A DNA stretch of 64,000 nt from Butyrivibrio sp. INlla14 (GTDB taxonomy: Bacteria > Bacillota > Clostridia > Lachnospirales > Lachnospiraceae): positions 59,602 to 123,601 of the forward strand of contig NZ_FMVS01000013.1 in assembly GCF_900102515.1 (NCBI RefSeq), written 5' to 3'. Each line of letters starts with the position of its first letter. The stretch's first letter is position 1. The notes under the pieces are model-generated. The model was given only the letters and a program-made list of their open reading frames with translations, made no database searches and was not told the DNA's origin. Shown in pieces: positions 53,337 to 61,245 of the stretch. The translations under genes were made by a program, and so were the position numbers.

Positions 53337-54887
53337 ATGAGGGTGACGATGATACCCAATAAGAGATTAGAACTTGAACAGGCAGGCAAGCGTGTTCTTG
53401 AGGCTTCAAGGACAGAGCTTTATATAGATATGCGCTTTTTTGGCGGGGCCCTTAATAGTCTGGGCTACGAGATGGATCTTTCTACAACTACGGTAGGAAC
53501 TGATGCAGTGAGCATTAGATTTAATCCAAACCACGTGCTGCGGCTATTTGTGGAGGAACCAGGCAAGCTAAACCGCACCTATCTTCATATGCTTCTTCAT
53601 TGCATATTTATGCATATGTATACATCAGCAAGGTATGAAAATGAGAGACTCTTTGATCTGTGTGCGGACATAGTTGTTGAGTCTATCCTGGACGGAATGG
53701 ACTATCAGTGCATTTACAGAGTATCCTCTGACTACAGGGATAATTGGTACGCATTACTTGAAAAAGAGATAAAGGTTCTCACAGTTGAACGGCTGTATAA
53801 ATATTTTTCTGAAGATCATGAGCTTGATGTTTTTGAACTGGAAAAACTTGAGAGAGAGTTTAAACTTGATGACCACGGCTTCTGGACAAGGCTACAGGAT
53901 GTAGAGGATGATTCTGATCAAAGTGGTGAGCAGGATAAAGATAATGACAAGGCCAGGGATAAGGATATTCCGCCCATGGATGATTCTGACAGCCCTGATA
54001 TAAAAGAAAATAAAGACAATAAAGATAAAGGCAGCAAAGATAAAGACAATAAAGATGAGGATAATGATAGGAATGATCAGCTTCAGGGAGGCGGACAAAA
54101 TCCTGATAATGACACTGACAGGAAGAAGACCAAATATATAAATCCCCGCAGACTTCAAAAAATCAAGAATGCTCAGAAAAACTGGGACAAAGAGGGAAAG
54201 CGCATCCAGACTGAAATAGAGACAATTGGAAAAGAAAACAGTGACAGACTTGGAAAACTATCCTGGCTACTAAAAATACAAAACACCTCACATACAGACT
54301 ACAAGGAGTTTTTAAACAGGTTCAAGGTTCTGCGTGAGGAAGGCGGGATAGATCTTGATAGCTTTGATTATGGAATGTATTCTTTTGGCATGGATTTTTA
54401 CGGAAACATGCCTCTTATAGAGGAAAATGAGTTCCGAGAAGTCAAAAAGATACAGGAGCTTGTCATAGCAATTGACACCTCAGCATCCTGCAAGGACATT
54501 CTGGTTCAGCGTTTCCTAAATGAGACAGCGGCTCTTCTTTTGGGAGGAGATAACTTTTTCCAGAGGATAAAAATCTGCGTGATCCAGTGCGACAACCAGA
54601 TCCAGAGGATAGATTTTATAGAAAATAAGGATGAGATGTATAAATATTCGTCAGAAGTTCATGTGGAAGGTGGCTATGGAACCGACTTTAGACCTGTTTT
54701 TGAACAGGTAGAAGAACTAAGACAGCAAAAGAAATTTGAAAACCTTAAAGGTCTTATCTATTTCACAGATGGATTTGGAATATATCCGGATAAGCCAACC
54801 ACCTATGATACAGCATTTGTATTTGCGCAGGATGAGGATTATGACGATGAAAAAGTTCCGGACTGGGCACTGAAACTATATATATGA
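53337..54887 (+). CDS. VWA-like metallopeptidase-domain protein (DUF2201 type), partner of MoxR ATPase
   Basis: A 516-residue protein. The N-terminal third resembles the putative metallopeptidase domain that precedes DUF2201 VWA regions, with a histidine cluster in YLHMLLHCIFMHMY. A charged Asp/Lys/Asn repeat linker follows at about residues 195-260. The C-terminal VWA-like domain has the metal-site motif as AIDTSASCKDI (DxSxS) and GGYGTDFRPVFEQ. MoxR-type ATPases with VWA proteins work as chaperone or metal-insertion systems. The MoxR-like gene follows 237 nt downstream. The start has no strong Shine-Dalgarno site (AGGAAAAGAGAT). Confidence 0.82.
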   Translation: MRVTMIPNKRLELEQAGKRVLEASRTELYIDMRFFGGALNSLGYEMDLSTTTVGTDAVSIRFNPNHVLRLFVEEPGKLNRTYLHMLLHCIFMHMYTSARYENERLFDLCADIVVESILDGMDYQCIYRVSSDYRDNWYALLEKEIKVLTVERLYKYFSEDHELDVFELEKLEREFKLDDHGFWTRLQDVEDDSDQSGEQDKDNDKARDKDIPPMDDSDSPDIKENKDNKDKGSKDKDNKDEDNDRNDQLQGGGQNPDNDTDRKKTKYINPRRLQKIKNAQKNWDKEGKRIQTEIETIGKENSDRLGKLSWLLKIQNTSHTDYKEFLNRFKVLREEGGIDLDSFDYGMYSFGMDFYGNMPLIEENEFREVKKIQELVIAIDTSASCKDILVQRFLNETAALLLGGDNFFQRIKICVIQCDNQIQRIDFIENKDEMYKYSSEVHVEGGYGTDFRPVFEQVEELRQQKKFENLKGLIYFTDGFGIYPDKPTTYDTAFVFAQDEDYDDEKVPDWALKLYI

Positions 54888-55102
54888 TATAGGTGTCAAA
54901 AGTCAAAATGCGTACATGCTTGCATGTTAAGCATTATGACTTTATGACCCGAACAAATATGAGGAATTAGCAATTTACGCAGTAAATTAGCGGTTTCCGA
55001 ATATTTGTAGAATTGCGAGAATGACGTAAGTCATGGAGCAATTCGTATATCATATAGGTGTCAAAAGTCAAAAGTCAAAATGCGTACATGCTTGCATGTT
55101 AA
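54887..55102. repeat. Hairpin-rich insert bounded by a 44/51-bp direct repeat
   Basis: The sequence from ATATAGGTGTC to GCATGTTAA occurs at 54887-54930 and 55052-55102. The second copy carries an extra 7-bp AGTCAAA unit. Between them are AATTTAC-GCA-GTAAATT (54972-54988), ACAAATAT/ATATTTGT (54953-54960 with 55001-55008), and GAATTGC/GCAATTC enclosing ATGAC/GTCAT (55010-55044). Each direct repeat ends in the small palindrome ACATGC-TT-GCATGT. It looks like a small element that inserted with duplication of the leader of the MoxR gene. The core shares GACGTAAGTC and GGAGCAATTC with the rplK leader. Confidence 0.75.
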
Positions 55103-55124
55103 CAAAAATAGTAGGAGAACAACC

Positions 55125-56666
55125 ATGAACATAGATCAGGCAAAAGAAGAAATTAAAAATGCAGTTCGTGCTTACCTTGAAAAGGATGACGCAGGACAAT
55201 ATGAGATTCCAACAGAGAAACAAAGGCCAATTCTTCTTATAGGACCTCCCGGAATTGGTAAGACAGCAGTTATGGAACAGATTGCCCATGAACTTTCTGT
55301 TAATCTGGTTTCATACACCATAACTCACCACACAAGGCAGAGCGCAATAGGCCTTCCAATGATTTCTGAAAAAGAATTTGGTGGAAAAAAATATTCTGTG
55401 ACGGAATACACCATGAGCGAGATCATCGGAGCAGTTTATGAGCAGATTGAAAAAACTGGGATAAAGGAGGGAATTCTTTTCCTGGATGAGATCAACTGCG
55501 TCTCTGAAACACTTGCTCCAACTATGCTTCAGTTTCTTCAGTATAAGACCTTTGGAAGTCACAAGCTCCCAGATGGTTTTGTTATTGTAACTGCCGGAAA
55601 TCCGCCTCAGTACAATAAATCTGTGAGGGACTTTGATATTGTTACCCTTGACCGTGTCCGTCAGATAAATATTGAGGAGGACTTTGAGGCCTGGAAAAAT
55701 TACGCCTATAAGGCTGGCGTTCATGGTTCCATAATAGCTTATCTCGAGATTAAAAAAGATAATTTCTACAGCATAAAGACTGATGCTGACGGCAGAAAAT
55801 TTGTAACAGCAAGAGGCTGGGAGGATTTATCAAGAGTTATAAAGGTACATGAAAAGCTTGGAATAGCTGTTGATGAGAATCTTACAGTTCAGTACCTCCA
55901 GAATGTTGATATAGCAAGGGATTTTGCTACTTATTATGAACTTTATCGCAGATACAACGAGCTTTATAAGATTCCTGATATTTTAGAGGGAAGATTCCCA
56001 GAGGATAAGAAGGCCTTAAGAGATGGCTCTTTTGACGAAAAACTAAGTATTATCGGACTTCTTACAGATAAGCTCATGGAAGAATTCCGCAAATACGCTC
56101 AGGATCAGGCTGTGCAGAAAAAGTTATTTGAACTGATAAAAGAGTTCATCACAGTGGCGACTGCAAATGGTGAAAGTCGTGATGCATCCGCAAATTGGTT
56201 CGAAGAAAAGGCATCTATGCTTGAAAAAGAGCTTGCGGATAGCCTTGATGCTGGTCTTCTTAGCAGGGAGGATGAGAGAGTACAAAGATTTACAATTGCT
56301 GCTCTTTACGAGTATGAGGCAAGAGTTTCTGCTGATGCTGATCTTACAAAAAATGCAAGTCAGATCACAGAAGATATAAAGAGCTGGTTCAATGACCGGG
56401 AAAATGCCCGCCAGGAGCGAAACAAGCAGACCGGGGAACACCTCACAAATTCCTTTAAATTTATAGAAGAAACCTTTGGCGATAAAGAGTCACTTTCCGG
56501 TAGCCAGGAGATGGTAATCTTCATAACTGAGTTGTCCAAGGCTTACTACAGTCTTAAGTTTGTCAGGGAAACTGGCAATGAAGCCTACTATGAATACAAT
56601 AAGCTTCTTCTTTTAAATGATAGAAAAAAAGAACTAAAGGATCTTGCAGAGAGCTTGATCCTGTAA
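55125..56666 (+). CDS. MoxR-like AAA+ ATPase
   Basis: A 513-residue ATPase. Walker A is GPPGIGKTAV near residue 45, Walker B is ILFLDEINCVSE, and sensor 1 is FVIVTAGNPPQYN. An arginine-containing segment (DFDIVTLDRVRQINI) follows. The C-terminal half is long and helical, more than MoxR proteins usually have. I start at 55125, after TAGGAGAAC; the frame continues back to 55080 through the direct repeat without a ribosome-binding site. It probably remodels a target with the VWA protein encoded upstream. Confidence 0.88.
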   Translation: MNIDQAKEEIKNAVRAYLEKDDAGQYEIPTEKQRPILLIGPPGIGKTAVMEQIAHELSVNLVSYTITHHTRQSAIGLPMISEKEFGGKKYSVTEYTMSEIIGAVYEQIEKTGIKEGILFLDEINCVSETLAPTMLQFLQYKTFGSHKLPDGFVIVTAGNPPQYNKSVRDFDIVTLDRVRQINIEEDFEAWKNYAYKAGVHGSIIAYLEIKKDNFYSIKTDADGRKFVTARGWEDLSRVIKVHEKLGIAVDENLTVQYLQNVDIARDFATYYELYRRYNELYKIPDILEGRFPEDKKALRDGSFDEKLSIIGLLTDKLMEEFRKYAQDQAVQKKLFELIKEFITVATANGESRDASANWFEEKASMLEKELADSLDAGLLSREDERVQRFTIAALYEYEARVSADADLTKNASQITEDIKSWFNDRENARQERNKQTGEHLTNSFKFIEETFGDKESLSGSQEMVIFITELSKAYYSLKFVRETGNEAYYEYNKLLLLNDRKKELKDLAESLIL

Positions 56667-56690
56667 AAATATGTCCAATAAATCATGAGC

Positions 56691-56731
56691 AAAAGTCTTC
56701 AAAATTTTTTTCAATTTTTGAAGACTTTTTT
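56691..56731 (+). terminator. Terminator after the MoxR-like gene
   Basis: AAAAGTCTTCAAAA and TTTTGAAGACTTTT form a 14-bp stem with an 11-nt loop and a T tract. Confidence 0.9.
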
Positions 56732-56764
56732 GGTTCTGCTTCGTTTTATATAATAGAAGAGCAA

Positions 56765-57319
56765 ATGATAAATATCCAAAACACGCGTGGGAGCTTGAAA
56801 TTGGGGAATACAGATTCTAAGGAAAAGTTAATAGAGCTGATGAATAAATATCAGAATCTCGTATTCTCTATTTGTCTCAAAATGACAGGAGACTATTTCT
56901 GTGCAGAGGATATTACTCAGGAGACCTTCATTTCAGCCTACGAGCATTTGGAGAGCCTGGATGAAGCTTTAGAAAAGGCCTGGATATGCAGGATTGCCTC
57001 TAATAAATGCATCGACTATCTAAAAGCCGCGGAGAGGAGGGCAACTCCTACTGCGGAGGAGGAAATGCCTGAAGCAGCCTCACGAAATGGACCCTTTGAA
57101 GAATTTCTTGCAAGAGATGTTGTGGAAAACATTAGGGAAAAATGTGATAATCTGCCGAAAACCTATGCTTTTGCTGCGGAGATGTACTTCGCTGATGGAA
57201 TGACGGCAAAAGAAATATCGGAAAAAACCGATACGCCACTTAAATCCGTTCAGACAAGGATCCGCAGAGCTCGAGAAATGCTACAAAAAATGGTGAGAAA
57301 GGAGGATTTTCTTTCATGA
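56765..57319 (+). CDS. ECF-type RNA polymerase sigma factor
   Basis: A 184-residue sigma-70 family protein of the extracytoplasmic-function group. Region 2 is YQNLVFSICLKMTGDYFCAEDITQETFISAYEHL. Region 4 is FADGMTAKEISEKTDTPLKSVQTRIRRAREML. A TATAAT at 56749-56754 lies 10 nt before the ATG, so the leader is very short, with only AGAAG as a possible ribosome contact. Its stop overlaps the next start (ATGA). The operon sigma/anti-sigma/membrane proteins suggests an envelope-stress response. Confidence 0.93.
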   Translation: MINIQNTRGSLKLGNTDSKEKLIELMNKYQNLVFSICLKMTGDYFCAEDITQETFISAYEHLESLDEALEKAWICRIASNKCIDYLKAAERRATPTAEEEMPEAASRNGPFEEFLARDVVENIREKCDNLPKTYAFAAEMYFADGMTAKEISEKTDTPLKSVQTRIRRAREMLQKMVRKEDFLS

Positions 57320-57759
57320 ATGAAAACAACAGATACTTATCTGATGAAGAACTAAAAAGATTGATAAATAATGTGGAAGAAGAGGGACTTATAAAAGCTC
57401 CTGCCCAGATAAAGTCAGAAGTACTGCGAAAGATTGAAATAGAAAAACCTTCAGCTAAACCTGAAAAAAGCATGGCTGAATTATACAGATACTCGGCAAA
57501 AGTTGTATTTGCTATAGCTGCAGCTCTTTTGCTACTACTTATTACTCCAGGAATTACAGATTCTCGTGACAGGATTCCTACAAGGGATGAGGTTATTAGT
57601 CAGGAGAGAGCAAGGGTTTGGGCAATTTCTGGTGAAGTGCAGACAAATGACGAGAATAATACAATTACCAGAGAAGAAGCAATCGATAAGAGAAGAAAAG
57701 ATCGCATAATAGGTGGTTTTGAGAACTTCATTTTTGAAATGGGAGGTAAATTAAAATGA
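57316..57759 (+). CDS. Probable anti-sigma factor (single-pass membrane protein)
   Basis: A 147-residue protein with an N-terminal cytoplasmic region (YLSDEELKRLINNVEEEGLIKAPAQIKSEVLRKI), one membrane helix (VVFAIAAALLLLLITPGI) and an extracellular tail of about 65 residues. This layout matches anti-sigma factors. Translational coupling to the sigma gene (ATGA) supports the role. No zinc-binding HxxxCxxC motif is present. The assignment rests mainly on position and topology. Confidence 0.75.
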   Translation: MNENNRYLSDEELKRLINNVEEEGLIKAPAQIKSEVLRKIEIEKPSAKPEKSMAELYRYSAKVVFAIAAALLLLLITPGITDSRDRIPTRDEVISQERARVWAISGEVQTNDENNTITREEAIDKRRKDRIIGGFENFIFEMGGKLK

Positions 57760-58283
57760 AACCAAGGAAAAAGAACAAATTTTTTACTTTTATATTTTCT
57801 TTCTGCCCTGGAGCAGCAGAAATGTACATGGGCTTTATGAAAAATGGATTTAGCATTCTTGCTATATTCGCTCTGTTGTGCGGAGCGATAACAACTATGA
57901 GAATTGACTTTTTATTATTTATTTTGATGCTTGTATATTGCTTTGGATTTTTCCATGCAAGAAATGTGGCAGGTCTTGATGATGAGAGTTTTGCTGCATT
58001 TGAGGACAAGTACATCTGGGAAGAATTTGTAACTACAAATGCCTTTAAGGTTAAGGCAGAAACATTGCGCAAGATTGGAGCCTATGCGTTGATTCTTGTT
58101 GGACTATCCATGGCTTGGGGATACATTTCAGATATTATATTGCGCTATATCCCAGAGGGCTATTGGGACGACATATATCCTTTACTTGATAACATCCCTA
58201 GTCTTGTTGTTGCGATTGTGCTGATAGTTGCAGGTATTATCCTTATCAGAGGCAAGAAAAAGGAACTTGTCGGGGAGGGCTGA
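57756..58283 (+). CDS. Multi-pass membrane protein of the sigma operon
   Basis: A 175-residue protein with about four hydrophobic segments. It starts with a basic stretch (MKPRKKNKFFTFIFSFCPGAAEMYMGFMKNGF), in which the PGAAEMYMG turn resembles TM2-type proteins. It ends with two helices, the last being VVAIVLIVAGIILI. Its ATG overlaps the stop of the anti-sigma gene. No specific function is recognised. It may sense or repair membrane stress in the same response. Confidence 0.7.
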   Translation: MKPRKKNKFFTFIFSFCPGAAEMYMGFMKNGFSILAIFALLCGAITTMRIDFLLFILMLVYCFGFFHARNVAGLDDESFAAFEDKYIWEEFVTTNAFKVKAETLRKIGAYALILVGLSMAWGYISDIILRYIPEGYWDDIYPLLDNIPSLVVAIVLIVAGIILIRGKKKELVGEG

Positions 58284-58285
58284 AA

Positions 58286-58636
58286 ATGGAAGAAACATTG
58301 GTTGTTAATGAAAAAGAAGTTTCAGATCAGAAAGTTAAGTATACAAGAACCCACAGAGTTGGTTCAGTTACTACGGGCCTTTCACTGATTGCCTTTGGAA
58401 TCCTGTTTGTAGTCCACATGTTTACTGGAATCATGTCCTATGAAATAATCTTCAGACTTTGGCCTTTTATGATAATAGGCCTTGGTGTTGAACTACTTAT
58501 CTCCAATTTCCTTACAGAGAAGATTGTGTATGACAAAGCAGCTATTTTTCTAATGATCATGACTAGCTTTTTTGCAATGTGCATGGCAGGCGCAGACCTA
58601 TTTTTCCAGTACTTCAAGGATGGGATAGTTTTTTAA
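58286..58636 (+). CDS. Small membrane protein of the sigma operon (DUF5668/LiaI-like)
   Basis: A 116-residue protein with three predicted helices (VTTGLSLIAFGILFVVHMF, IIFRLWPFMIIGLGVELLI, AAIFLMIMTSFFAMCMAGADLFF). The LWPFMIIGLGVELL segment is typical of the small LiaI/LiaF-TM family associated with envelope stress. It begins 2 nt after the upstream gene. After it, a 325-nt gap holds the promoter, riboswitch and terminator of the chemotaxis receptor, and a TTTCGGT/ACCGAAA hairpin near 58707. Confidence 0.7.
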   Translation: MEETLVVNEKEVSDQKVKYTRTHRVGSVTTGLSLIAFGILFVVHMFTGIMSYEIIFRLWPFMIIGLGVELLISNFLTEKIVYDKAAIFLMIMTSFFAMCMAGADLFFQYFKDGIVF

Positions 58637-58767
58637 ATGGTTAGGGCATATTGTTTATGGAAACCGGTTTTGAAGAAATAGTTTCTACATCATTGCTAAT
58701 ATCATTTCGGTTTACCGAAAGATTATAGTGAATTGTAATAGAAAAATAAGTTTATAAAAAATTTATA

Positions 58768-58796
58768 TTGCATTAATAAAATTTTTTCATTATAAT
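58768..58796 (+). promoter_or_regulatory. Promoter of the riboswitch-controlled chemoreceptor gene
   Basis: TTGCAT, 17-bp spacer, TATAAT (58791-58796). Transcription would start near 58803, just before the aptamer. Confidence 0.85.
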
Positions 58797-58818
58797 CCTC
58801 GTTGTTTCAAAAATATTT

Positions 58819-58895
58819 TTGGCAAAACAGGCGAAAGCCTGCGGCGCAAAGCTATAGGGACTTTAACATGTCAGCCAGCTGCATTCTACTTAGTT
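58819..58895 (+). ncRNA. c-di-GMP-I (GEMM-I) riboswitch aptamer
   Basis: The conserved core is readable: GGCAAAACAGGC-GAAA-GCCTG gives the first helix with its GAAA tetraloop. It is followed by the hallmark GCGCAAAGC, and then the second helix around AGGGACTTTAACATGTCAGCC ending in AGCTGCAT. These are the ligand-binding and tetraloop-receptor elements of GEMM-I. It lies between a sigma-A promoter and a terminator ahead of the chemoreceptor gene. The outer P1 pairing could not be fixed by eye. Confidence 0.88.
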
Positions 58896-58904
58896 AGGAT
58901 TATC

Positions 58905-58938
58905 AAAAGCATGGGACGTGTCTCCTATGCTTTTTTTA
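58905..58938 (+). terminator. Riboswitch expression platform: intrinsic terminator
   Basis: AAAGCATGGGA, loop CGTGTC, TCCTATGCTTT (one G-U), then T5. It lies between the aptamer and the chemoreceptor start at 58962, so ligand binding should decide between termination and read-through. The sign (on or off) cannot be read by eye. Confidence 0.82.
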
Positions 58939-58961
58939 TTGTTTATGTAGAGAGGTTTATT

Positions 58962-60695
58962 ATGAAGAAAAAATCAAGAAACATGGTGCGCGGTATTATT
59001 CTTATCGCGTCAGCGCTTGCCCTTTTAATGGCAGCGCTTGTAGGCTATATTGGCTACAGGCACATTCAGGAAGCATATTACACATCTTTATCAGAAGGAT
59101 TGCACGCAGCAGCAGTACTGCTTGATGATGAAGTTTCTCATCAGTTTGAGGGAGACTGGCATCTTTCTGAGGACGGAGAACTTATGAAGGGTGAGACAGC
59201 TGTCCACGACATCTATCAGGAACAGCTGGATGCTCTTAGCGCCAAGACAAATATGCATTATACAATTTTCTATGGAGATACACGCTTCGTGACATCTCTT
59301 AAAGATGCAGACACTGGACTTAGAATGGAAGGAACAAAGGCATCAGATACCGTGGTTGCAGAAGTTATAGCAAAAGGGAATGAGTACCTTGCAACTAACT
59401 TTGAAATCGCAGGCCAGGACTGGTATGCATACTATCTTCCTTTAAAGAACACAGATGGAACTGTTGCAGGAATGATCTTTGCAGGTCGCGATACTTCTAT
59501 TGTTGCAGACAACTTGAAAACTGCAGGAAGAGCAATTGTTTTTACTTTCCTTGGATTCTTTTTATTTAACTGGGGAGTTGCCCGAATCATCATTACAAGA
59601 TCTACAAGGTCAATCCGTGATATCATTGGCGGACTTCAGAGCCTTGAAGATGGCGAACTTTCTTTTTATATAAATGATCGTACATTTAACCGAAAAGATG
59701 AACTTGGCGTTATTGCTGCAAGTTCAGCTCAGGTAAGAGATAAGCTTCAGGATGTTATCAGCGCAACTAAAAAGCTTTCTGAGGACGTTACAAATTCAGG
59801 CGTAAGCCTCGCAAATTCAGCAGAGACAGCTTCTCAGGTAGCACAGCAGGTAACAAATGCAGTTGAGGATATCAGCCGTGGCGCAACTTCTCAGGCAGAA
59901 AGTGTAGAGAACTCAGTAACTAACACAAACGAAATGGGCGATAGCATTGAGGATATTACAGCTAAGGTTGAAGCTCTTTCAAATGCAGCAAGCCAGATGC
60001 TTACAGGCGCTCAGCGTACAGTGGATACACTTGGAAATCTTATGGACAAGAATGACACTGTCATGAATTCAATGAAGGACATCAACGACCAAATCCTCCT
60101 TACAAATAACTCTGTTAAGGATATTGCGGAAGCTTCTAATATCATTACTGACATTGCAGGTCAGACGCACCTTCTTTCTCTTAATGCTACAATCGAGGCA
60201 GCAAGAGCAGGTGAGTACGGAAAGGGCTTCTCAGTAGTAGCTTCTGAGATTGGCAACCTCTCCAAGCAGTCAAAAGAGGCTGCTGAGAAGATCAACCTTA
60301 TTGTAGAGACCCTTGTAAAGGAATCTCAGAAGAGTGTTGATACTATCGGTCAGCTTGGACAGGATATGAAGGAGCAGAACGCACAGCTTACATCTACCAA
60401 GAATGATATGGACAATGTAGTAGATAACGTCAACAATGTTGAAAACTCAACAAAAGTAATAGCTGAAAAGATCCGCCTCCTCAATGACCTTAAGGCAAGC
60501 TTCTCAGACATCATGGCTGAGCTTGCTGCAATTTCTGAGCAGAATGCAGCTTCTTCTCAGGAGACAAATGCTTCTATGGAAGAGCTTAACGCTACCTTTG
60601 CTCTTATCAACGACGCAGCTGCAGACCTTCGTGATATGGCAGAGACACTTAATGAGAAGATGTCATACTTCACATTAGAGGATATGTCAGCTTGA
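58962..60695 (+). CDS. Methyl-accepting chemotaxis protein
   Basis: A 577-residue membrane chemoreceptor. It has an N-terminal helix (residues 12-33) and an extracellular Cache-type sensor (about 35-190, with [14 protein letters not shown] and [24 protein letters not shown]). A second helix is followed by a HAMP region. The long cytoplasmic coiled coil has the hairpin tip [30 protein letters not shown], close to the invariant MCP sequence. I start at 58962 after AGAGAGG; the frame opens earlier but inside the riboswitch terminator. Expression should respond to c-di-GMP. The ligand is unknown. Confidence 0.96.
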   Translation: MKKKSRNMVRGIILIASALALLMAALVGYIGYRHIQEAYYTSLSEGLHAAAVLLDDEVSHQFEGDWHLSEDGELMKGETAVHDIYQEQLDALSAKTNMHYTIFYGDTRFVTSLKDADTGLRMEGTKASDTVVAEVIAKGNEYLATNFEIAGQDWYAYYLPLKNTDGTVAGMIFAGRDTSIVADNLKTAGRAIVFTFLGFFLFNWGVARIIITRSTRSIRDIIGGLQSLEDGELSFYINDRTFNRKDELGVIAASSAQVRDKLQDVISATKKLSEDVTNSGVSLANSAETASQVAQQVTNAVEDISRGATSQAESVENSVTNTNEMGDSIEDITAKVEALSNAASQMLTGAQRTVDTLGNLMDKNDTVMNSMKDINDQILLTNNSVKDIAEASNIITDIAGQTHLLSLNATIEAARAGEYGKGFSVVASEIGNLSKQSKEAAEKINLIVETLVKESQKSVDTIGQLGQDMKEQNAQLTSTKNDMDNVVDNVNNVENSTKVIAEKIRLLNDLKASFSDIMAELAAISEQNAASSQETNASMEELNATFALINDAAADLRDMAETLNEKMSYFTLEDMSA

Positions 60696-60753
60696 TGGGA
60701 ATTGGCATTTTGCCAAATGGATTATTTGCGGCTGCCTTGTGACAATCAGCATT

Positions 60754-60791
60754 TGAAGCGGCGAAAGTACATTGAAGTGGCGAAAGTACAT
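60754..60791. repeat. 19-bp tandem repeat
   Basis: TGAAGCGGCGAAAGTACAT is followed at once by TGAAGTGGCGAAAGTACAT, with one difference. It lies in the 550-nt gap after the chemoreceptor gene. That gap otherwise holds a terminator and the control region of the SPFH gene. Confidence 0.75.
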
Positions 60792-60876
60792 GCATTTGCA
60801 GATGATGCTAATATGCGTGTATATGGCTCTGAGGCATAGTGTATAGATAATATTCAGATTCAATGTAGAGAAATAC

Positions 60877-60910
60877 AAAAGACTCCTGGCGTGCGCCAGG
60901 AGTCTTTCTT
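60877..60910 (+). terminator. Terminator after the chemoreceptor gene
   Basis: AAAGACTCCTGGC, loop GTGC, GCCAGGAGTCTTT: a 13-bp perfect stem. It lies about 180 nt after the stop codon. Confidence 0.9.
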
Positions 60911-61066
60911 ATAACATATAAATTACGCATATAAATATAAATAGGTAATAAAATCTCCTCCCTAACAGACAGATAACCTATGAGATAGTATCAAAAACTA
61001 TGTGCAAGAGTAAATTCCGTTTTTGTTATTTTTTGCTTTAAAAACCGGAATTTAAAAATTCACATT

Positions 61067-61121
61067 ACGATATAAATATCGTATTGACAAAAAGAATACA
61101 AATGATATCATAATGATATCA
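61067..61121. promoter_or_regulatory. SPFH operon promoter flanked by two perfect palindromes
   Basis: ACGATAT-AA-ATATCGT (61067-61082) lies just before a TTGACA at 61084-61089. TGATATCAT-A-ATGATATCA (61103-61121) covers the expected -10 region. The best -10 match is CATAAT with a long 19-bp spacer. The palindromes look like operator sites, perhaps for the ribbon-helix-helix protein of the same operon (inference). Confidence 0.6.
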
Positions 61122-61245
61122 AATAAATTTCATTAGCAATAATTTAAAAAAGAGAATGTACAGACAAAAGATAGCACAGTATATGGATTTGCATGCTGAG
61201 AAAGCTTGGATGTGCATTTGAATGGAATTATGAGGAGGTATAGAT

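Noticed and set aside
58911..58961. Upstream ATG start for the chemoreceptor gene
   Set aside because: It lies in the loop and right arm of the riboswitch terminator and has no ribosome-binding site; the ATG at 58962 follows AGAGAGG.
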